The position numbers and the translations under genes were made by a program. The notes under the pieces were generated by a model that searched no databases, was not told where the DNA came from, and saw nothing but the letters and a program-made list of their open reading frames with translations. From positions 248,001-312,000 of the forward strand of contig NZ_JANBBF010000013.1 in NCBI RefSeq assembly GCF_024648885.1: a stretch of DNA of 64,000 nt. Direction: 5' to 3'. This stretch comes from Prauserella salsuginis (GTDB taxonomy: Bacteria; Actinomycetota; Actinomycetes; Mycobacteriales; Pseudonocardiaceae). Shown here one piece after another: positions 1-9,591 of this stretch (positions within the stretch are counted from its first letter, which is position 1; every line of letters starts with the position of its first letter).

Positions 1-780
1 GCTGACGAGTCCGCCGGTGAGGCCGACGCCGCGAGCGCCGACGACAACGCAGAGTCCGACGACAACGCCGACGCGGCCGAGGTCGCCGACGGTGCTGCGG
101 CTTCGGCCGAGAGTGCCGACCAGGCCGGTGCCGACGCGGGCGAAGCCGACGACCCCGTGGCCCAGCTGCGCGCCGAGCTGAAGTCGCTGCCAGGCGAGTG
201 GTACGTCGTGCACTCGTACGCCGGTTACGAGAACCGCGTGAAGAACAACCTCGAGACCCGGCGGCAGACGCTGGACGTCGAGGACTACATCTTCCAGATC
301 GAGGTGCCGACCGAAGAGGTCACCGAGATCAAGAACGGCCAGCGCAAGCAGGTGAACCGCAAGGTCCTGCCCGGCTACATCCTGGTCCGCATGGAGCTCA
401 CGGACGAGTCGTGGGGCGCCGTGCGCAACACGCCCGGTGTGACGGGGTTCGTCGGTGCCACGTCGCGGCCGTCGCCGATCACGCTGGACGAGGTGCTGAA
501 GTTCCTCGCGCCGCAGGTCGAGAAGGAGGCGCCCGCGAAGGCCGCGAAGGGCGAGTCCGCCGCGCCGGACACGCAGGCCGCGCCGTCGTCGTCCGGCTCC
601 GCGGTGCAGGTCGACTTCGAGGTCGGCGAATCGGTCACCGTCATGGACGGTCCGTTCGCGACGCTGCCCGCGACGATCAGCGAGGTCGACGCCGGCGGCC
701 AGAAGTTGAAGGTCCTGGTTTCGATCTTCGGCCGGGAAACGCCGGTCGAGCTGTCGTTCAACCAGGTCTCCAAGATCTGA
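1..780 (+). CDS. nusG: Transcription termination/antitermination factor NusG (5' end missing)
   Basis: NusG binds RNA polymerase and couples it to Rho and to the ribosome. The frame is open from base 1, so the start lies left of the window; 259 residues are visible. The first ~50 visible residues are an acidic Ala/Asp/Glu/Ser-rich extension typical of actinobacterial NusG. The NGN domain follows ([15 protein letters not shown] about 65-80, then LPGYILVRM), then an Ala/Pro/Ser linker and a C-terminal KOW domain ([15 protein letters not shown]). A GTG at 157 could be taken for a start, but it sits inside the continuous acidic extension and has no good ribosome binding site. rplK follows after 88 bases, the usual order. 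Confidence 0.95.
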   Translation, partial: ADESAGEADAASADDNAESDDNADAAEVADGAAASAESADQAGADAGEADDPVAQLRAELKSLPGEWYVVHSYAGYENRVKNNLETRRQTLDVEDYIFQIEVPTEEVTEIKNGQRKQVNRKVLPGYILVRMELTDESWGAVRNTPGVTGFVGATSRPSPITLDEVLKFLAPQVEKEAPAKAAKGESAAPDTQAAPSSSGSAVQVDFEVGESVTVMDGPFATLPATISEVDAGGQKLKVLVSIFGRETPVELSFNQVSKI

Positions 781-868
781 CGGCCGCTCCCGCAGTCGGG
801 AGCACGCCGGAAGGCCCCCGCGCCACGGCAGGTGCGTGGGGAGAGCAACGCTGAACTAGGAAACGGAA

Positions 869-1303
869 ATGCCACCCAAGAAGAAGAAGCTTGCAGCGAT
901 CATCAAGCTGCAGATCCAGGCGGGTGCCGCGAACCCGGCGCCCCCGGTCGGCCCCGCGCTCGGTCAGCACGGCGTCAACATCATGGAGTTCTGCAAGGCG
1001 TACAACGCGGCCACGGAGAACCAGCGTGGCAACGTCGTGCCGGTCGAGATCTCCGTGTTCGAGGACCGCTCGTTCGACTTCAAGCTCAAGACGCCGCCGG
1101 CAGCCAAGCTGCTGCTGAAGGCCGCGGGTGTCGACAAGGGCAGCGGCGAGCCGCACAAGAACAAGGTCGGCAAGGTCACGATGGACCAGATCCGCGAGAT
1201 CGCCGAGACCAAGAAGACCGACCTCAACGCCTACGACGAGGACCAGGCGGCCAAGATCATCGCCGGTACCGCCCGGTCGATGGGCCTGACCGTCGTCGAC
1301 TGA
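869..1303 (+). CDS. rplK: 50S ribosomal protein L11
   Basis: L11 forms the base of the ribosomal GTPase stalk and binds the 23S rRNA thiostrepton loop. The 144-residue length is normal. The proline-rich N-terminal switch ([15 protein letters not shown], about residues 22-36) and the C-terminal rRNA-binding domain with GTARSMGL are intact. The start ATG follows an AGGAAA element at 858-863. It lies between nusG and rplA, the standard arrangement. Confidence 0.98.
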   Translation: MPPKKKKLAAIIKLQIQAGAANPAPPVGPALGQHGVNIMEFCKAYNAATENQRGNVVPVEISVFEDRSFDFKLKTPPAAKLLLKAAGVDKGSGEPHKNKVGKVTMDQIREIAETKKTDLNAYDEDQAAKIIAGTARSMGLTVVD

Positions 1304-1393
1304 GTCTCGACCGCCTCGTCTCGAGGCGCACCGTGGAAGGGCCAGGCGCTGGCCCGCACCACAACTGATCCACTTCGCATGTAAGGACAGAGC

Positions 1394-2116
1394 ATGACCA
1401 AGCGCAGCAAGGCCTACCGTCAGGCCGCCGAGCTCGTGGACCAGACCCGGCTGTACGCCCCGCTCGACGCGGTGAAGCTGGCCAAGGAGACGTCCGGCAA
1501 GAACAAGCTGGACGCCACGGTCGAGGTCGCGATGCGGCTCGGCGTCGACCCCCGCAAGGCAGACCAGATGGTCCGCGGCACCGTGAACCTGCCGCACGGC
1601 ACGGGTAAAACCGTCCGCGTCGCTGTTTTCGCCACCGGTGACAAGGCCGCAGAGGCCGAGGCCGCCGGTGCCGACGTGGTCGGTTCCGACGATCTGATCG
1701 AGCGCATCCAGGGTGGCTGGCTCGAGTTCGATGCCGCGATCGCGACCCCGGACCAGATGGCGAAGGTGGGCCGCGTGGCCCGCGTGCTGGGCCCGCGTGG
1801 CCTGATGCCGAACCCGAAGACGGGCACGGTGACGCCCGACGTCACCAAGGCCGTTTCGGAGATCAAGGGCGGTAAGGTCAGCTTCCGCGTCGATAAGCAG
1901 TCGAACCTGCACCTGGCCATCGGCAAGGCGTCGTTCGACACGGACAAGCTGGTCGAGAACTACGCCGCGGCCCTCGACGAGGTGCTGCGTGCGAAGCCGT
2001 CCGCCGCCAAGGGCCGCTACGTCAAGAAGGTCACCTTCACGACGACCATGGGCCCGGGCATCCCGGTCGACCCGACGCGTACGCGTGACCTCCTCGCGGA
2101 GGACGCCAACGCCTGA
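1394..2116 (+). CDS. rplA: 50S ribosomal protein L1
   Basis: L1 is the mobile stalk protein that helps E-site tRNA leave, and in many bacteria it represses its own operon. The protein has 240 residues, the usual actinobacterial length, with the family signature [18 protein letters not shown] near residue 135. AAGGA at 1383-1387 is the ribosome binding site. It is 90 bases from rplK and followed by a strong hairpin at 2143-2179. Confidence 0.98.
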   Translation: MTKRSKAYRQAAELVDQTRLYAPLDAVKLAKETSGKNKLDATVEVAMRLGVDPRKADQMVRGTVNLPHGTGKTVRVAVFATGDKAAEAEAAGADVVGSDDLIERIQGGWLEFDAAIATPDQMAKVGRVARVLGPRGLMPNPKTGTVTPDVTKAVSEIKGGKVSFRVDKQSNLHLAIGKASFDTDKLVENYAAALDEVLRAKPSAAKGRYVKKVTFTTTMGPGIPVDPTRTRDLLAEDANA

Positions 2117-2142
2117 GGCGTCACCGGACGCACAGCGCCGAT

Positions 2143-2266
2143 ACGGGGCGGTTCACCCATTGCGGGTGGGCCGCCCCGTTTGCATGTGTGCCGCATCCCG
2201 GCCGCGGGCGCTGTGCCGCATCCCGGCTCCTCGGCGCCTGCCGGGGGCGGCGCCGAGCCGGGATGC
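2143..2266. terminator. Two hairpins between convergent rplA and the reverse-strand membrane gene
   Basis: Hairpin 1 pairs ACGGGGCGG (2143-2151) with CCGCCCCGT (2171-2179), with an inner CACCC/GGGTG pair and a short T stretch after it; it should end the rplKA transcript. Hairpin 2 pairs GCATCCCGGCT (2218-2228) with AGCCGGGATGC (2256-2266) and is placed to end the reverse-strand gene that stops at 2343. Confidence 0.7.
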
Positions 2267-2342
2267 GTCCGTGGGGAACGTCGAGGGCGCGGACACGGTC
2301 GCCGCGGCCGTCGCAGGTGGGGGAGCGTCCGCGGGAAAGGGC

Positions 2343-3662
2343 TCAGTTACCCGGTTGCGGGGCCGAGTCCGACGGCTGCCGCTGTGACGGTGCGGCCTGG
2401 CCGGGACACGTTTCCGGTCCGCGTTCGTGTCCCGTGATCAGCCACTGGTCTTTCTCCACCTTGTCCACGGTGAACACGCCGAGCGCCGGCCCGCCGCTGA
2501 CGGTGAACGAGCAGGAGTCGATCCGCTCGGTCGTCGACGTCGGCAGGTAACCGCGCGGATAGATGGACTCGGCGTAGGAGTTGACGTGCGTGACCTGTTC
2601 GTGCAGCGCGTTCACGGCCTGGCGGCAGTCGCCGAAGCCGAGGTTGTCGGCGAACCGTTGTTGCGTCGCCTCGTCGAACCGCCCGCACGCCTTGTCCGCG
2701 TCGGGCATACCGGTATCCGGATCGGCCTGCGCGATCGCGTCGTACACCGATCGCACCGCCGAGTACGGATTGTCGGCCAGCAGTTCGGTCGCGTGGTACG
2801 AACCGCCGCCCCCGCGGGCGTACTCCTCGGTCGTCTGATCGCTGTCGCCGCTGCCGAAGAAGTGGTTGTAGGCCCACGTCGCGGCGAGCGCCAGTAGCAG
2901 GAACGCGACCAGCCAGCCGAGGAGCTTCTTGCCCAGCCAGGTCAGCCATCGCGGCGGGCGCCTGCGCGGGCGCTGCGGCGGTTCGGGCAGCCGTTCGCCC
3001 GTGCTGGCGAGCGCCGCGTGGTCGGCGGCGGGACCCGCGGGGGGCTGCGGCGGTGTGTACGGGGCGGGCGGGTACTGGGCCGCCTGCGGCGAGCCCGGCA
3101 CGAGTGGTGCGCCGGGCGTTCCGGGCACGACCTCACCGCCCTGCTGCGGCTGCCCGGTCTGCTGGGCCTGCTGGAACTTGAGGAACTCCTGGAACTGCTG
3201 AAACTGTTGGAACTGCTGAAACTGCCGCAGCTGCTCCTCGTCGGCGGAACCGGTGGCCGAACCGGCGGTGTCGACGGAACCGGCGGCCGACGGCTGGAGG
3301 TCCGTGCCGGACGGCGGCGTCGGCGCAGCGTCGTTCATGGCAACAGCGTCGTTCGTGGCAGCAGCGTCGTTCGTGGCAGCAGCGTCGTTCGTGGCCGCGG
3401 TGTGGTTCGTGGCCGCGGTGTCGATCGCGCCCGTACCTTCGACAGCATCCGTACCGGCGGGCGGCGTCCCACCGCCCGCGTCCGTGCCGCTGACGACACC
3501 ACCGCCGCGGGCGACCTCCTCAGAGGTGGGCGCGCCGCCGGACGCATCGCTCGCACCTTCGGGAGCGGCCGGGGCGGTTGCCTCCGGAGGGGAGGAGGCG
3601 TCCGGGGAATCGCCGGGCCGGTCCGGTTCGCCACTCGCCGGATCGGTTCGCTGTTCCGTCAC
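2343..3662 (-). CDS. Hypothetical single-pass membrane protein with a long low-complexity N-terminus
   Basis: No function recognised. From the GTG at 3662 the protein has 439 residues. The first ~240 are disordered: Pro/Ala/Thr/Glu-rich, with a hexapeptide repeat around T-N-D-A-A-A (bases 3327-3425) and a Gln/Phe repeat ([14 protein letters not shown], bases ~3180-3235). A basic stretch and one membrane helix ([18 protein letters not shown]) follow, then an outer domain of ~140 residues with four Cys (ACGRF, GDCRQ, DSCSF, ETCPG) that could form disulfides. The GTG was chosen because the upstream in-frame extension is Arg/His-rich and overlaps the rplJ promoter region. It is divergent from rplJ. 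It resembles actinobacterial secreted-domain proteins of unknown role. Confidence 0.75.
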   Translation of the reverse strand: MTEQRTDPASGEPDRPGDSPDASSPPEATAPAAPEGASDASGGAPTSEEVARGGGVVSGTDAGGGTPPAGTDAVEGTGAIDTAATNHTAATNDAAATNDAAATNDAVAMNDAAPTPPSGTDLQPSAAGSVDTAGSATGSADEEQLRQFQQFQQFQQFQEFLKFQQAQQTGQPQQGGEVVPGTPGAPLVPGSPQAAQYPPAPYTPPQPPAGPAADHAALASTGERLPEPPQRPRRRPPRWLTWLGKKLLGWLVAFLLLALAATWAYNHFFGSGDSDQTTEEYARGGGGSYHATELLADNPYSAVRSVYDAIAQADPDTGMPDADKACGRFDEATQQRFADNLGFGDCRQAVNALHEQVTHVNSYAESIYPRGYLPTSTTERIDSCSFTVSGGPALGVFTVDKVEKDQWLITGHERGPETCPGQAAPSQRQPSDSAPQPGN

Positions 3663-3741
3663 GCGCCCATGATGCCTGCTCACGCTCCGCGTGCGGGAGC
3701 CGTGTGCGGACCCGGGTGTCGGGGCCGCCGCCACGTGGGCG

Positions 3742-3747
3742 TATAGT
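3742..3747 (+). promoter_or_regulatory. Putative -10 element of the rplJL promoter
   Basis: TATAGT fits an actinobacterial sigma-A -10 box and lies about 235 bases before the rplJ start. No clear -35 box is seen 17-18 bases upstream (GTCGGG-like sequence). It would give a leader of about 230 bases. Confidence 0.5.
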
Positions 3748-3752
3748 CGGCG

Positions 3753-3970
3753 ACGGTTCTACCGAAGACCGCTGGTCTTCCCGGGGCTACCTCGGGAACG
3801 AAGGTCCGCCGAACGGGCGGCGACCCGCGCAGGGAGGAACGAGGATCGCCACACGGGTACCCGTGTGTATCGACGCCCCGAGCCTGCTGCGCTGGATTTC
3901 GCCGCGCGCGCCGGGGCGTTTCGTCGTTTCCAGGGTAGTCGCGGGCAAGCTCAGTGGTCACCAGCCAAGA
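3753..3970 (+). promoter_or_regulatory. Structured rplJ leader (likely L10 leader RNA)
   Basis: The untranslated stretch before rplJ is rich in hairpins: CCGCC/GGCGG near 3808-3822, a perfect ACACGGGTACCCGTGT palindrome near 3851-3866, and CGCCCCG...CGGGGCG near 3873-3920. In bacteria the L10(L12)4 complex binds the rplJ leader to repress translation, and an L10-leader RNA is a known family. Assignment here rests on position and structure only; the K-turn was not traced base by base. Confidence 0.55.
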
Positions 3971-3982
3971 GAGGAGGCGACC

Positions 3983-4528
3983 ATGGCGAAGCCCGAAAAG
4001 GTGGAGGCGGTCGCCGAGATTGCGGACCGGTTCCGCAACAGCTCGGCCACGGTCATCACCGAGTACTCCGGCCTCTCCGTGTCCAAGCTCAGCGAGCTGC
4101 GCCGCGCTCTCGGCTCCACCGTGAAGTACCGGGTCGCGAAGAACACCCTCACCAAGCGTGCCGCCGAAGAGGCGGGCGTCGAGGAGCTGAACGAGCTCTT
4201 CATCGGCCCCACCGCGATCGCCTTCATCGAGGGCGAGCCGGTCGAGGCCGCGAAGGCTCTGAAGAACTTCGCGAAGGACAACAACGCGCTCGTCATCAAG
4301 GGCGGCTACATGGATGGCCGCACGATGAGCGTCAGCGAGATCAACAAGCTGGCCGAGCTCGAGAGCCGCGATGTCCTGCTGTCCAAGGCCGCAGGTGCGT
4401 TCAAGGCCAAGCTGTCCGAGGCCGCGTCGCTGTTCGAGGCGCCGCTGTCGAAGATGGCCCGCGCCGCCGCTGCGCTCGAGGACAAGCAGAAGTCCGAATC
4501 CGGCTCCGCGTCCGACGCCGAGAGCTGA
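3983..4528 (+). CDS. rplJ: 50S ribosomal protein L10
   Basis: L10 anchors the L7/L12 dimers of the stalk. The ATG at 3983 follows GAGGAGG (3971-3977); the frame stays open upstream, but that region is the leader. The protein has 181 residues beginning [17 protein letters not shown], with the rRNA-binding N-terminal domain ([24 protein letters not shown]) and the C-terminal L12-binding helix. The last ~20 residues are Lys/Ser/Asp-rich. rplL follows after 51 bases. Confidence 0.97.
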   Translation: MAKPEKVEAVAEIADRFRNSSATVITEYSGLSVSKLSELRRALGSTVKYRVAKNTLTKRAAEEAGVEELNELFIGPTAIAFIEGEPVEAAKALKNFAKDNNALVIKGGYMDGRTMSVSEINKLAELESRDVLLSKAAGAFKAKLSEAASLFEAPLSKMARAAAALEDKQKSESGSASDAES

Positions 4529-4579
4529 CCGACACCACCCACCCGACTCCCGAGTCGCAAGCAAGGAAGGAACGCCACC

Positions 4580-4972
4580 ATGGCGAAGATGAGCACGGAC
4601 GAACTGCTCGACGCCTTCAAGGAGCTGACGCTGCTTGAGCTGTCCGAGTTCGTGACGAAGTTCGAGGAGACCTTCGACGTCACGGCCGCCGCCCCGGCCG
4701 CCCAGGTCGTGGCCGCCGCCCCGGGCGCCGACGCCGGTGCCGCCGCCGAGGAGGAGCAGGACGAGTTCGACGTCGTCCTCGAGGACGCCGGCGACAAGAA
4801 GATCCAGGTCATCAAGGTCGTCCGCGAGGTCATCTCCGGTCTCGGCCTGAAGGAGGCCAAGGAGCTCGTCGAGGGCGTCCCGAAGCCGCTGCTCGAGAAG
4901 GTCGACAAGGAGGCCGGCGAGGCCGCCAAGGCCAAGCTCGAGGAGGCCGGCGCCAAGGTCTCGCTCAAGTGA
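4580..4972 (+). CDS. rplL: 50S ribosomal protein L7/L12
   Basis: L7/L12 is the multicopy stalk protein that recruits translational GTPases. It has 130 residues: an N-terminal dimerisation domain ([20 protein letters not shown]), an Ala/Pro/Glu hinge, and the C-terminal factor-binding domain ([29 protein letters not shown]). The ribosome binding site AAGGAAGGA is just upstream. It is the last gene before a strong terminator. Confidence 0.98.
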   Translation: MAKMSTDELLDAFKELTLLELSEFVTKFEETFDVTAAAPAAQVVAAAPGADAGAAAEEEQDEFDVVLEDAGDKKIQVIKVVREVISGLGLKEAKELVEGVPKPLLEKVDKEAGEAAKAKLEEAGAKVSLK

Positions 4973-5006
4973 TCTGACGCCTCACGGCGTTTTCGATTAC
5001 AGCGAA

Positions 5007-5044
5007 AGCGGGCGGACATCCCACGGGGTGTCCGCCCGCTTTTT
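5007..5044 (+). terminator. Rho-independent terminator after rplL
   Basis: A perfect 12-bp stem (AGCGGGCGGACA 5007-5018 with TGTCCGCCCGCT 5029-5040) around a 10-base loop is followed by a T run. It separates rplJL from the mce operon. Confidence 0.9.
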
Positions 5045-5435
5045 CATGTTCTCGTGGCATCCCAAAGATGCCCTCCGGGGCATTCCGCGGCGGCGGGCGT
5101 TTTCGTATGTCGGAAGAATTTGCGGCGGAATTCGATCACGGCGCACACGGGGTGTGTCCATTCATCACATTCGTGGGTGTGGGCGGTCGTCGGGTGCGTG
5201 GGGCGTGGGTTACCTTGCACATCCACATCACACGGTCTGTGTCCGGGATTACTCCGGGCGCGCGAACCTGATGTGAACTAGTGAGTAACTTACGCGGGCT
5301 TCGGTCGTTGCTCGTAGAAGGAAGACGCTGCGGACATGGCGGTCGACACCTCCCGGGAGGTGCGGTCCGCCGGGCGCACCCGCTGGAACGGGCGGGGCAC
5401 CGGCCGCGGCCGCGGAACCGCTCCGGGAGGGTGCG
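5045..5435 (+). promoter_or_regulatory. 391-base gap upstream of the mce operon
   Basis: No convincing gene. It is slightly less GC-rich than its surroundings and must carry the mce promoter, but no sigma-A pair stands out. Short inverted repeats are present (ACAC...GTGT types near 5150 and 5230). An ATG at 5336 opens a 47-codon Arg/Gly-rich frame running into the ATPase gene in another frame; its composition argues against a real gene. Confidence 0.4.
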
Positions 5436-6590
5436 ATGGGTGCCGAGGTGGTCATCGAGGGCTTGACCAAGTCCTTCGGTAAGCAGGCCATCTGGCGTGA
5501 CGTGACGCTGAACCTGCCGCCTGGGGAAGTGTCGGTGATGCTCGGCCCGTCGGGTACCGGCAAGTCGGTGTTCCTCAAGTCGATGATCGGTCTGCTCAAG
5601 CCCGACAAGGGAAAGTGCGAGATCAACGGCGTCGACATCGCCAGGTGCTCGGAGCGCAAGCTCTACGAGACGCGCAAACTGTTCGGCGTGCTGTTCCAGG
5701 ACGGTGCGCTGTTCGGGTCGATGAACCTCTACGACAACGTGGCGTTCCCGCTGCGGGAGCACACCAAGAAGTCGGAAACCGAAATCCGCAACATCGTGCT
5801 CGAGAAGCTCGAGCTGACCGGTCTGTCCGGGGCCGAGGACAAGCTGCCCGGTGAGATCTCCGGCGGTATGCGCAAACGCGCCGGGCTCGCCCGCGCGTTG
5901 GTGCTCGACCCGGAGATCATCCTGTGCGACGAGCCGGACTCCGGCCTCGACCCGGTGCGTACCGCGTACATCTCCCAGCTGCTGGTGGACCTGAATGCCC
6001 AGATCGACGCGACGATCCTGATCGTCACCCACAACATCAACCTCGCCCGTACCGTGCCGGACAACATCGGCATGCTGTTCCGCAAGGAACTCGTCATGTT
6101 CGGCCCGCGCGAGGTGCTGCTGACCTCGGACGAGCCCGTCGTCGAGCAGTTCCTCAACGGCCGCCGACTCGGCCCGATCGGCATGAGCGAGGAGAAGGAC
6201 TCGGCGCAGATGGCGCTCGAGCAGGAGCAGGCCGACGCGGGCCACCACGACGGGTCCACCGAGGACGTGCGCGGCATCGTGCCCCAGCTGCAGCCCACAC
6301 CCGGCCTGCCGGAGCGGCAGGGCGCGATCCGCCGCAAGGACCGCGTGGTGCAGGTGCTCCACACCCTTCCCGAGCCGGCTCGGGAAGGCATCATCGCCTC
6401 GCTGACGCCCGAGGAGCGCAGGCACTACGGCATTCCCGAACCGGCCGTCACCGCAGGTGGCCGGACGCCGGCCCATCGCGGCAATCTGCCCGCGGGCGAG
6501 GTCGCCGACCTGCCCGGTTCGCCCGCCTGGCCGGGCGCCGAGCAGTCCGCACCGACCCGGCCGCTGCGACCGCGGCGAGGCGGGGCATGA
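5436..6590 (+). CDS. mkl: ABC transporter ATPase of the Mce system (Mkl/MlaF-like)
   Basis: The cytoplasmic motor of the Mce lipid importer hydrolyses ATP to drive the YrbE permeases. It has 384 residues, with Walker A GPSGTGKS (37-44), Q-loop Gln88, signature ISGGM (141-145) and Walker B IILCDE (161-166). The ~130 C-terminal residues beyond the ABC core are Pro/Arg-rich; the extension with a predicted helical stretch (RRKDRVVQVLHTLPEPAREG) is a feature of actinobacterial Mkl proteins. The start follows GGAGGG at 5425-5430. The stop overlaps the next start (ATGA). In Mycobacterium tuberculosis an orphan mkl sits at this same place between rplL and rpoB; here it heads a full mce operon. Confidence 0.93.
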   Translation: MGAEVVIEGLTKSFGKQAIWRDVTLNLPPGEVSVMLGPSGTGKSVFLKSMIGLLKPDKGKCEINGVDIARCSERKLYETRKLFGVLFQDGALFGSMNLYDNVAFPLREHTKKSETEIRNIVLEKLELTGLSGAEDKLPGEISGGMRKRAGLARALVLDPEIILCDEPDSGLDPVRTAYISQLLVDLNAQIDATILIVTHNINLARTVPDNIGMLFRKELVMFGPREVLLTSDEPVVEQFLNGRRLGPIGMSEEKDSAQMALEQEQADAGHHDGSTEDVRGIVPQLQPTPGLPERQGAIRRKDRVVQVLHTLPEPAREGIIASLTPEERRHYGIPEPAVTAGGRTPAHRGNLPAGEVADLPGSPAWPGAEQSAPTRPLRPRRGGA

Positions 6591-7375
6591 GCGCACGGAC
6601 GGCCACCGTCCCCGGCATGGGGATGTTGCGGGAGACGGGCAAGCTGTTCGCCCTCGGTCTCGACATCGGCCGGGGCATCTTCCAGCGCCCGTTCCAGCTG
6701 CGGGAGTTCATCCAGCAGGCCTGGTTCATCGCCAGCGTCACGATCCTGCCGACCGCGCTCGTGGCGATCCCGTTCGGCGCGATCATCTCGTTGCAGTTCG
6801 GGTCGCTGGCGAGCCAGCTCGGTGCGGAGTCCTACACCGGTGCGGGCAGCGTGCTCGCCACCGTGCAGCAGGCGGCGCCGCTGGTGACGGCGTTGCTCGT
6901 CGCCGGTGCGGGCGGGTCGGCGATCTGTGCCGACATCGGCGCGCGCACCATCCGCGAGGAGATCGACGCCATGGAGGTGCTCGGCGTCTCCGCGGTGCAG
7001 CGCCTCATCGTGCCGCGCGTGCTGGCGTGCATGCTCGTCGCGGTGCTGCTGAACGGCATGGTCAGCGTCATCGGTGTGCTGGGCGGCTACTTCTTCAACG
7101 TCGTGCTGCAGGACGGCACGCCCGGTGCGTACCTGGCGAGCTTCTCCGCGCTGGCCCAGTTGCCGGACCTGTGGGTCGGCGAACTCAAGGCGTTGATCTT
7201 CGGCTTCCTCGCCGCCGTCGTGGCCGCTTACCGGGGCCTGCACCCGCCACCCGGGCCGAAGGGCGTCGGCGATGCGGTCAACCAGTCCGTCGTCATCACG
7301 TTCCTGCTGCTGTTCGTGGTCAACGTCGTCATCACGTTGATCTACCTGCAGCTCGTCCCGCCGAAGTTGGGCTGA
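6587..7375 (+). CDS. yrbEA: Mce-system permease YrbEA (MlaE family)
   Basis: One of two integral membrane subunits that form the permease of the Mce lipid transporter. It has 262 residues starting at the ATG that overlaps the ATPase stop. The MlaE core is clear: hydrophobic segments ILPTALVAIPFGAII, the loop EEIDAMEVLGVSAVQRLIVPR that contacts the ATPase, and C-terminal helices VITFLLLFVVNVVITLIYL. The GLHPPPGPKGVGDAVN segment before the last helix is typical of YrbE proteins. It is followed by YrbEB after a 3-base gap. Confidence 0.93.
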   Translation: MSARTATVPGMGMLRETGKLFALGLDIGRGIFQRPFQLREFIQQAWFIASVTILPTALVAIPFGAIISLQFGSLASQLGAESYTGAGSVLATVQQAAPLVTALLVAGAGGSAICADIGARTIREEIDAMEVLGVSAVQRLIVPRVLACMLVAVLLNGMVSVIGVLGGYFFNVVLQDGTPGAYLASFSALAQLPDLWVGELKALIFGFLAAVVAAYRGLHPPPGPKGVGDAVNQSVVITFLLLFVVNVVITLIYLQLVPPKLG

Positions 7376-7378
7376 CCG

Positions 7379-8218
7379 ATGGCCTCCGTGACCCAGCGCG
7401 CGAAAAAGATCGCGAACCGCCCGCTCGAGACGCTCGACGATCTCGGCGACCAGATGTCGTTCTACCTGCGCGCCCTCGCGTGGGCGCCGCGGACGATCCG
7501 GCGGTACATGAAGGAAGTGCTGCGCCTGCTGGCCGAGGTGAGCTTCGGCTCCGGTTCGCTGGCCATGATCGGCGGCACCGTCGGCGTGATGGTCGGCCTG
7601 ACGCTGTTCACCGGTGTGCTGGTCGGTCTGCAGGGCTTCTCGGCCCTGGACTCGATCGGCACGTCGGCGTTCACCGGCTTCCTCACGTCGTTCTTCAACA
7701 CCCGTGAGATCGCACCACTGGTGGCGGGTCTCGCGCTGTCGGCGACCGTCGGTTCCGGCTTCACCGCGCAGCTCGGCGCGATGCGCATCTCCGAGGAGAT
7801 CGACGCGCTCGAGGTGATGGCGGTGCCGAGCCTGCCGTACCTGGTCACGACGCGGATCATCGCCGGGTTCGTCGCGGTCATCCCGCTGTACGTCATCGGC
7901 CTGATGGCGTCGTATCTGGCCTCCAGGGCCGTGGTCATCTACGTCTACGGCCAATCGGCGGGTACCTACGACCACTACTTCGACATGTTCTTGCCACCGC
8001 AGGACGTGCTGTATTCGTTCATCAAGGTGCTGATCTTCAGCGTCTTGATCATCCTCACGCACTGCTACTACGGCTACAAGGCCAGCGGCGGCCCCGCGGG
8101 TGTCGGTGTGGCCGTGGGCCGTGCCGTGCGGTTGTCGATCGTCACGGTCGCGGTGGTCAACTTCTTCGTCGGGTTCGCGCTCTGGGGAACCGACACGACG
8201 GTGAGGATCGCGGGATGA
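7379..8218 (+). CDS. yrbEB: Mce-system permease YrbEB (MlaE family)
   Basis: Second permease subunit, 279 residues. It is homologous to YrbEA in its core (EEIDALEVMAVPSLPYLVTTRIIAG) with similar spacing of about six hydrophobic segments; the C-terminal part has GYKASGGPAGVGVAVGRAVR followed by the last helix. Actinobacterial mce operons carry both types, and the pair is presumed to form the heterodimeric channel. The stop overlaps the start of the first Mce gene (ATGA). Confidence 0.93.
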   Translation: MASVTQRAKKIANRPLETLDDLGDQMSFYLRALAWAPRTIRRYMKEVLRLLAEVSFGSGSLAMIGGTVGVMVGLTLFTGVLVGLQGFSALDSIGTSAFTGFLTSFFNTREIAPLVAGLALSATVGSGFTAQLGAMRISEEIDALEVMAVPSLPYLVTTRIIAGFVAVIPLYVIGLMASYLASRAVVIYVYGQSAGTYDHYFDMFLPPQDVLYSFIKVLIFSVLIILTHCYYGYKASGGPAGVGVAVGRAVRLSIVTVAVVNFFVGFALWGTDTTVRIAG

Positions 8219-9591
8219 CGGCGACAGGGATGTGGGCAACGCTGCGTCGCAGGCTGCTGGGACTGCTGCTGGTCGGACTGCTGGTCGGCGGCGTGGCCCT
8301 GAGCGTGGCGATCTACAACAAGGCCTTCAGCTCGTACGTCACGGTGACGCTCGAGGCGGACGAGCTCGGCAACCAGCTGTCGGAGAACTCCGACGTGAAG
8401 GTGCGTGGGCTGATCGTCGGTCACGTCGGCGAGATCACCCCCGTCGCGGGCGGCGCCACGAAGATGACGCTGAACCTCGACCCGGAGCACGCCGACCTGG
8501 TGCCGGCGAACGTCTCGGCCCGATTCCTGCCGAAGACGCTCTTCGGCGAGCGTTTCGTCAACCTGGAGATCCCGGACGGCGCCGAGGCGACGGCACTGCG
8601 GTCGGGGGACGTCATCCCGCAGGACCGCACCGAGAGCGCCATCCAGCTCGAACAGGCGCTGGAGGATCTGATGCCGGTGCTGCAGGCGGTGCAGCCGCAG
8701 AAGCTCTCGACCACCCTGAGCGCGATCTCGACGGCGCTGGAGGGGCGCGGTGAGCAGCTGGGCCAGACGCTGTCGGACCTCGGCAGCTACCTCGGCGAGC
8801 TGAACCCGCACGTGCCGAAGCTGCAGGAGAACCTGCGGGAACTGGCGAAGTTCTCGCACAACCTCTCCGACGTCACCCCGGATCTGGTGCAGACGCTCGA
8901 CAACTTCACCACGACGAGCAAGACGATCGTGGAGAAGCGGCAGGCGCTGTCGAACATGTACACCAGCATCACGGGCGCCTCGACGGATCTGCACTCGTGG
9001 CTGAAGGCGAACTCGTCCAACCTCATCCAGCTCGGCGAGACCGCGAGGCCGACGGCTGAACTACTCGCCAAGTACGCGCCGTCGTACCCGTGCTTCCTCG
9101 GGCAGATGGCCGAGCTGGTGCCGCGGATCGACAAGGCGTTCGGCAAGGGCACCAACGAGCCCGGCCTGCACGCGACGATCGAGATCACCAACAACCGCGG
9201 TCCGTACAAGCCGGGGCAGGACGAACCGGAGTGGAACGACCACCGCGGCCCGCGCTGCTACGACTTCGCCGAGCGGCCGGATCCGTTCCCGCAGTACCCA
9301 CCGGACGGGCCCGTCAAGGACGGCAGCACGGCGCCCCCGCCTGCGCGCTCGTCCAACAACGGCCTCAGCCAGGCCGACGACCAGGCGAACGCGGGCGGCT
9401 ACAACAACAACGGTGGCGGCGGCGCCGCTCCCGGTATCGCGGGCGGCGACCCGGCCGGTTCGCCGGGTGAGCTGCGGCTGATCTCGCAGCTGACCGCGCC
9501 GCGGCTCGGCATGGACGCCGACGAGATGCCCGGCTGGGGCTCCCTGCTCATTGCCCCGATGTACCGCGGAGCGGAGGTGACGGTCGAATAA
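8215..9591 (+). CDS. mceA: Mce family protein, MceA position
   Basis: Mce proteins form a hexameric tube that carries lipids across the periplasm-like space. This 458-residue protein has an N-terminal membrane anchor (LLGLLLVGLLVGGVALSVAIY, about 13-35), one MlaD/MCE domain (YVTVTLEADELGNQLSENSDVKV to LFGERFVNLEIPD, about 42-125), a long amphipathic helical region to about residue 290, and a C-terminal Pro/Gly/Asn-rich tail. The assignment as MceA is by order: first of six, directly after the two permeases. It shares a TAATG junction with the next gene. Confidence 0.9.
   Translation: MTATGMWATLRRRLLGLLLVGLLVGGVALSVAIYNKAFSSYVTVTLEADELGNQLSENSDVKVRGLIVGHVGEITPVAGGATKMTLNLDPEHADLVPANVSARFLPKTLFGERFVNLEIPDGAEATALRSGDVIPQDRTESAIQLEQALEDLMPVLQAVQPQKLSTTLSAISTALEGRGEQLGQTLSDLGSYLGELNPHVPKLQENLRELAKFSHNLSDVTPDLVQTLDNFTTTSKTIVEKRQALSNMYTSITGASTDLHSWLKANSSNLIQLGETARPTAELLAKYAPSYPCFLGQMAELVPRIDKAFGKGTNEPGLHATIEITNNRGPYKPGQDEPEWNDHRGPRCYDFAERPDPFPQYPPDGPVKDGSTAPPPARSSNNGLSQADDQANAGGYNNNGGGGAAPGIAGGDPAGSPGELRLISQLTAPRLGMDADEMPGWGSLLIAPMYRGAEVTVE

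Noticed and set aside
758-1912. Long reverse-strand open frame across rplK and rplA
   Set aside because: It is the mirror of two certain ribosomal genes, with His/Arg/Asp-rich composition typical of antisense frames in high-GC DNA.
5336-5479. 47-codon frame before the mce ATPase gene
   Set aside because: Gly/Arg-rich, overlaps the ATPase start in another frame, and no sign of selection on codons.
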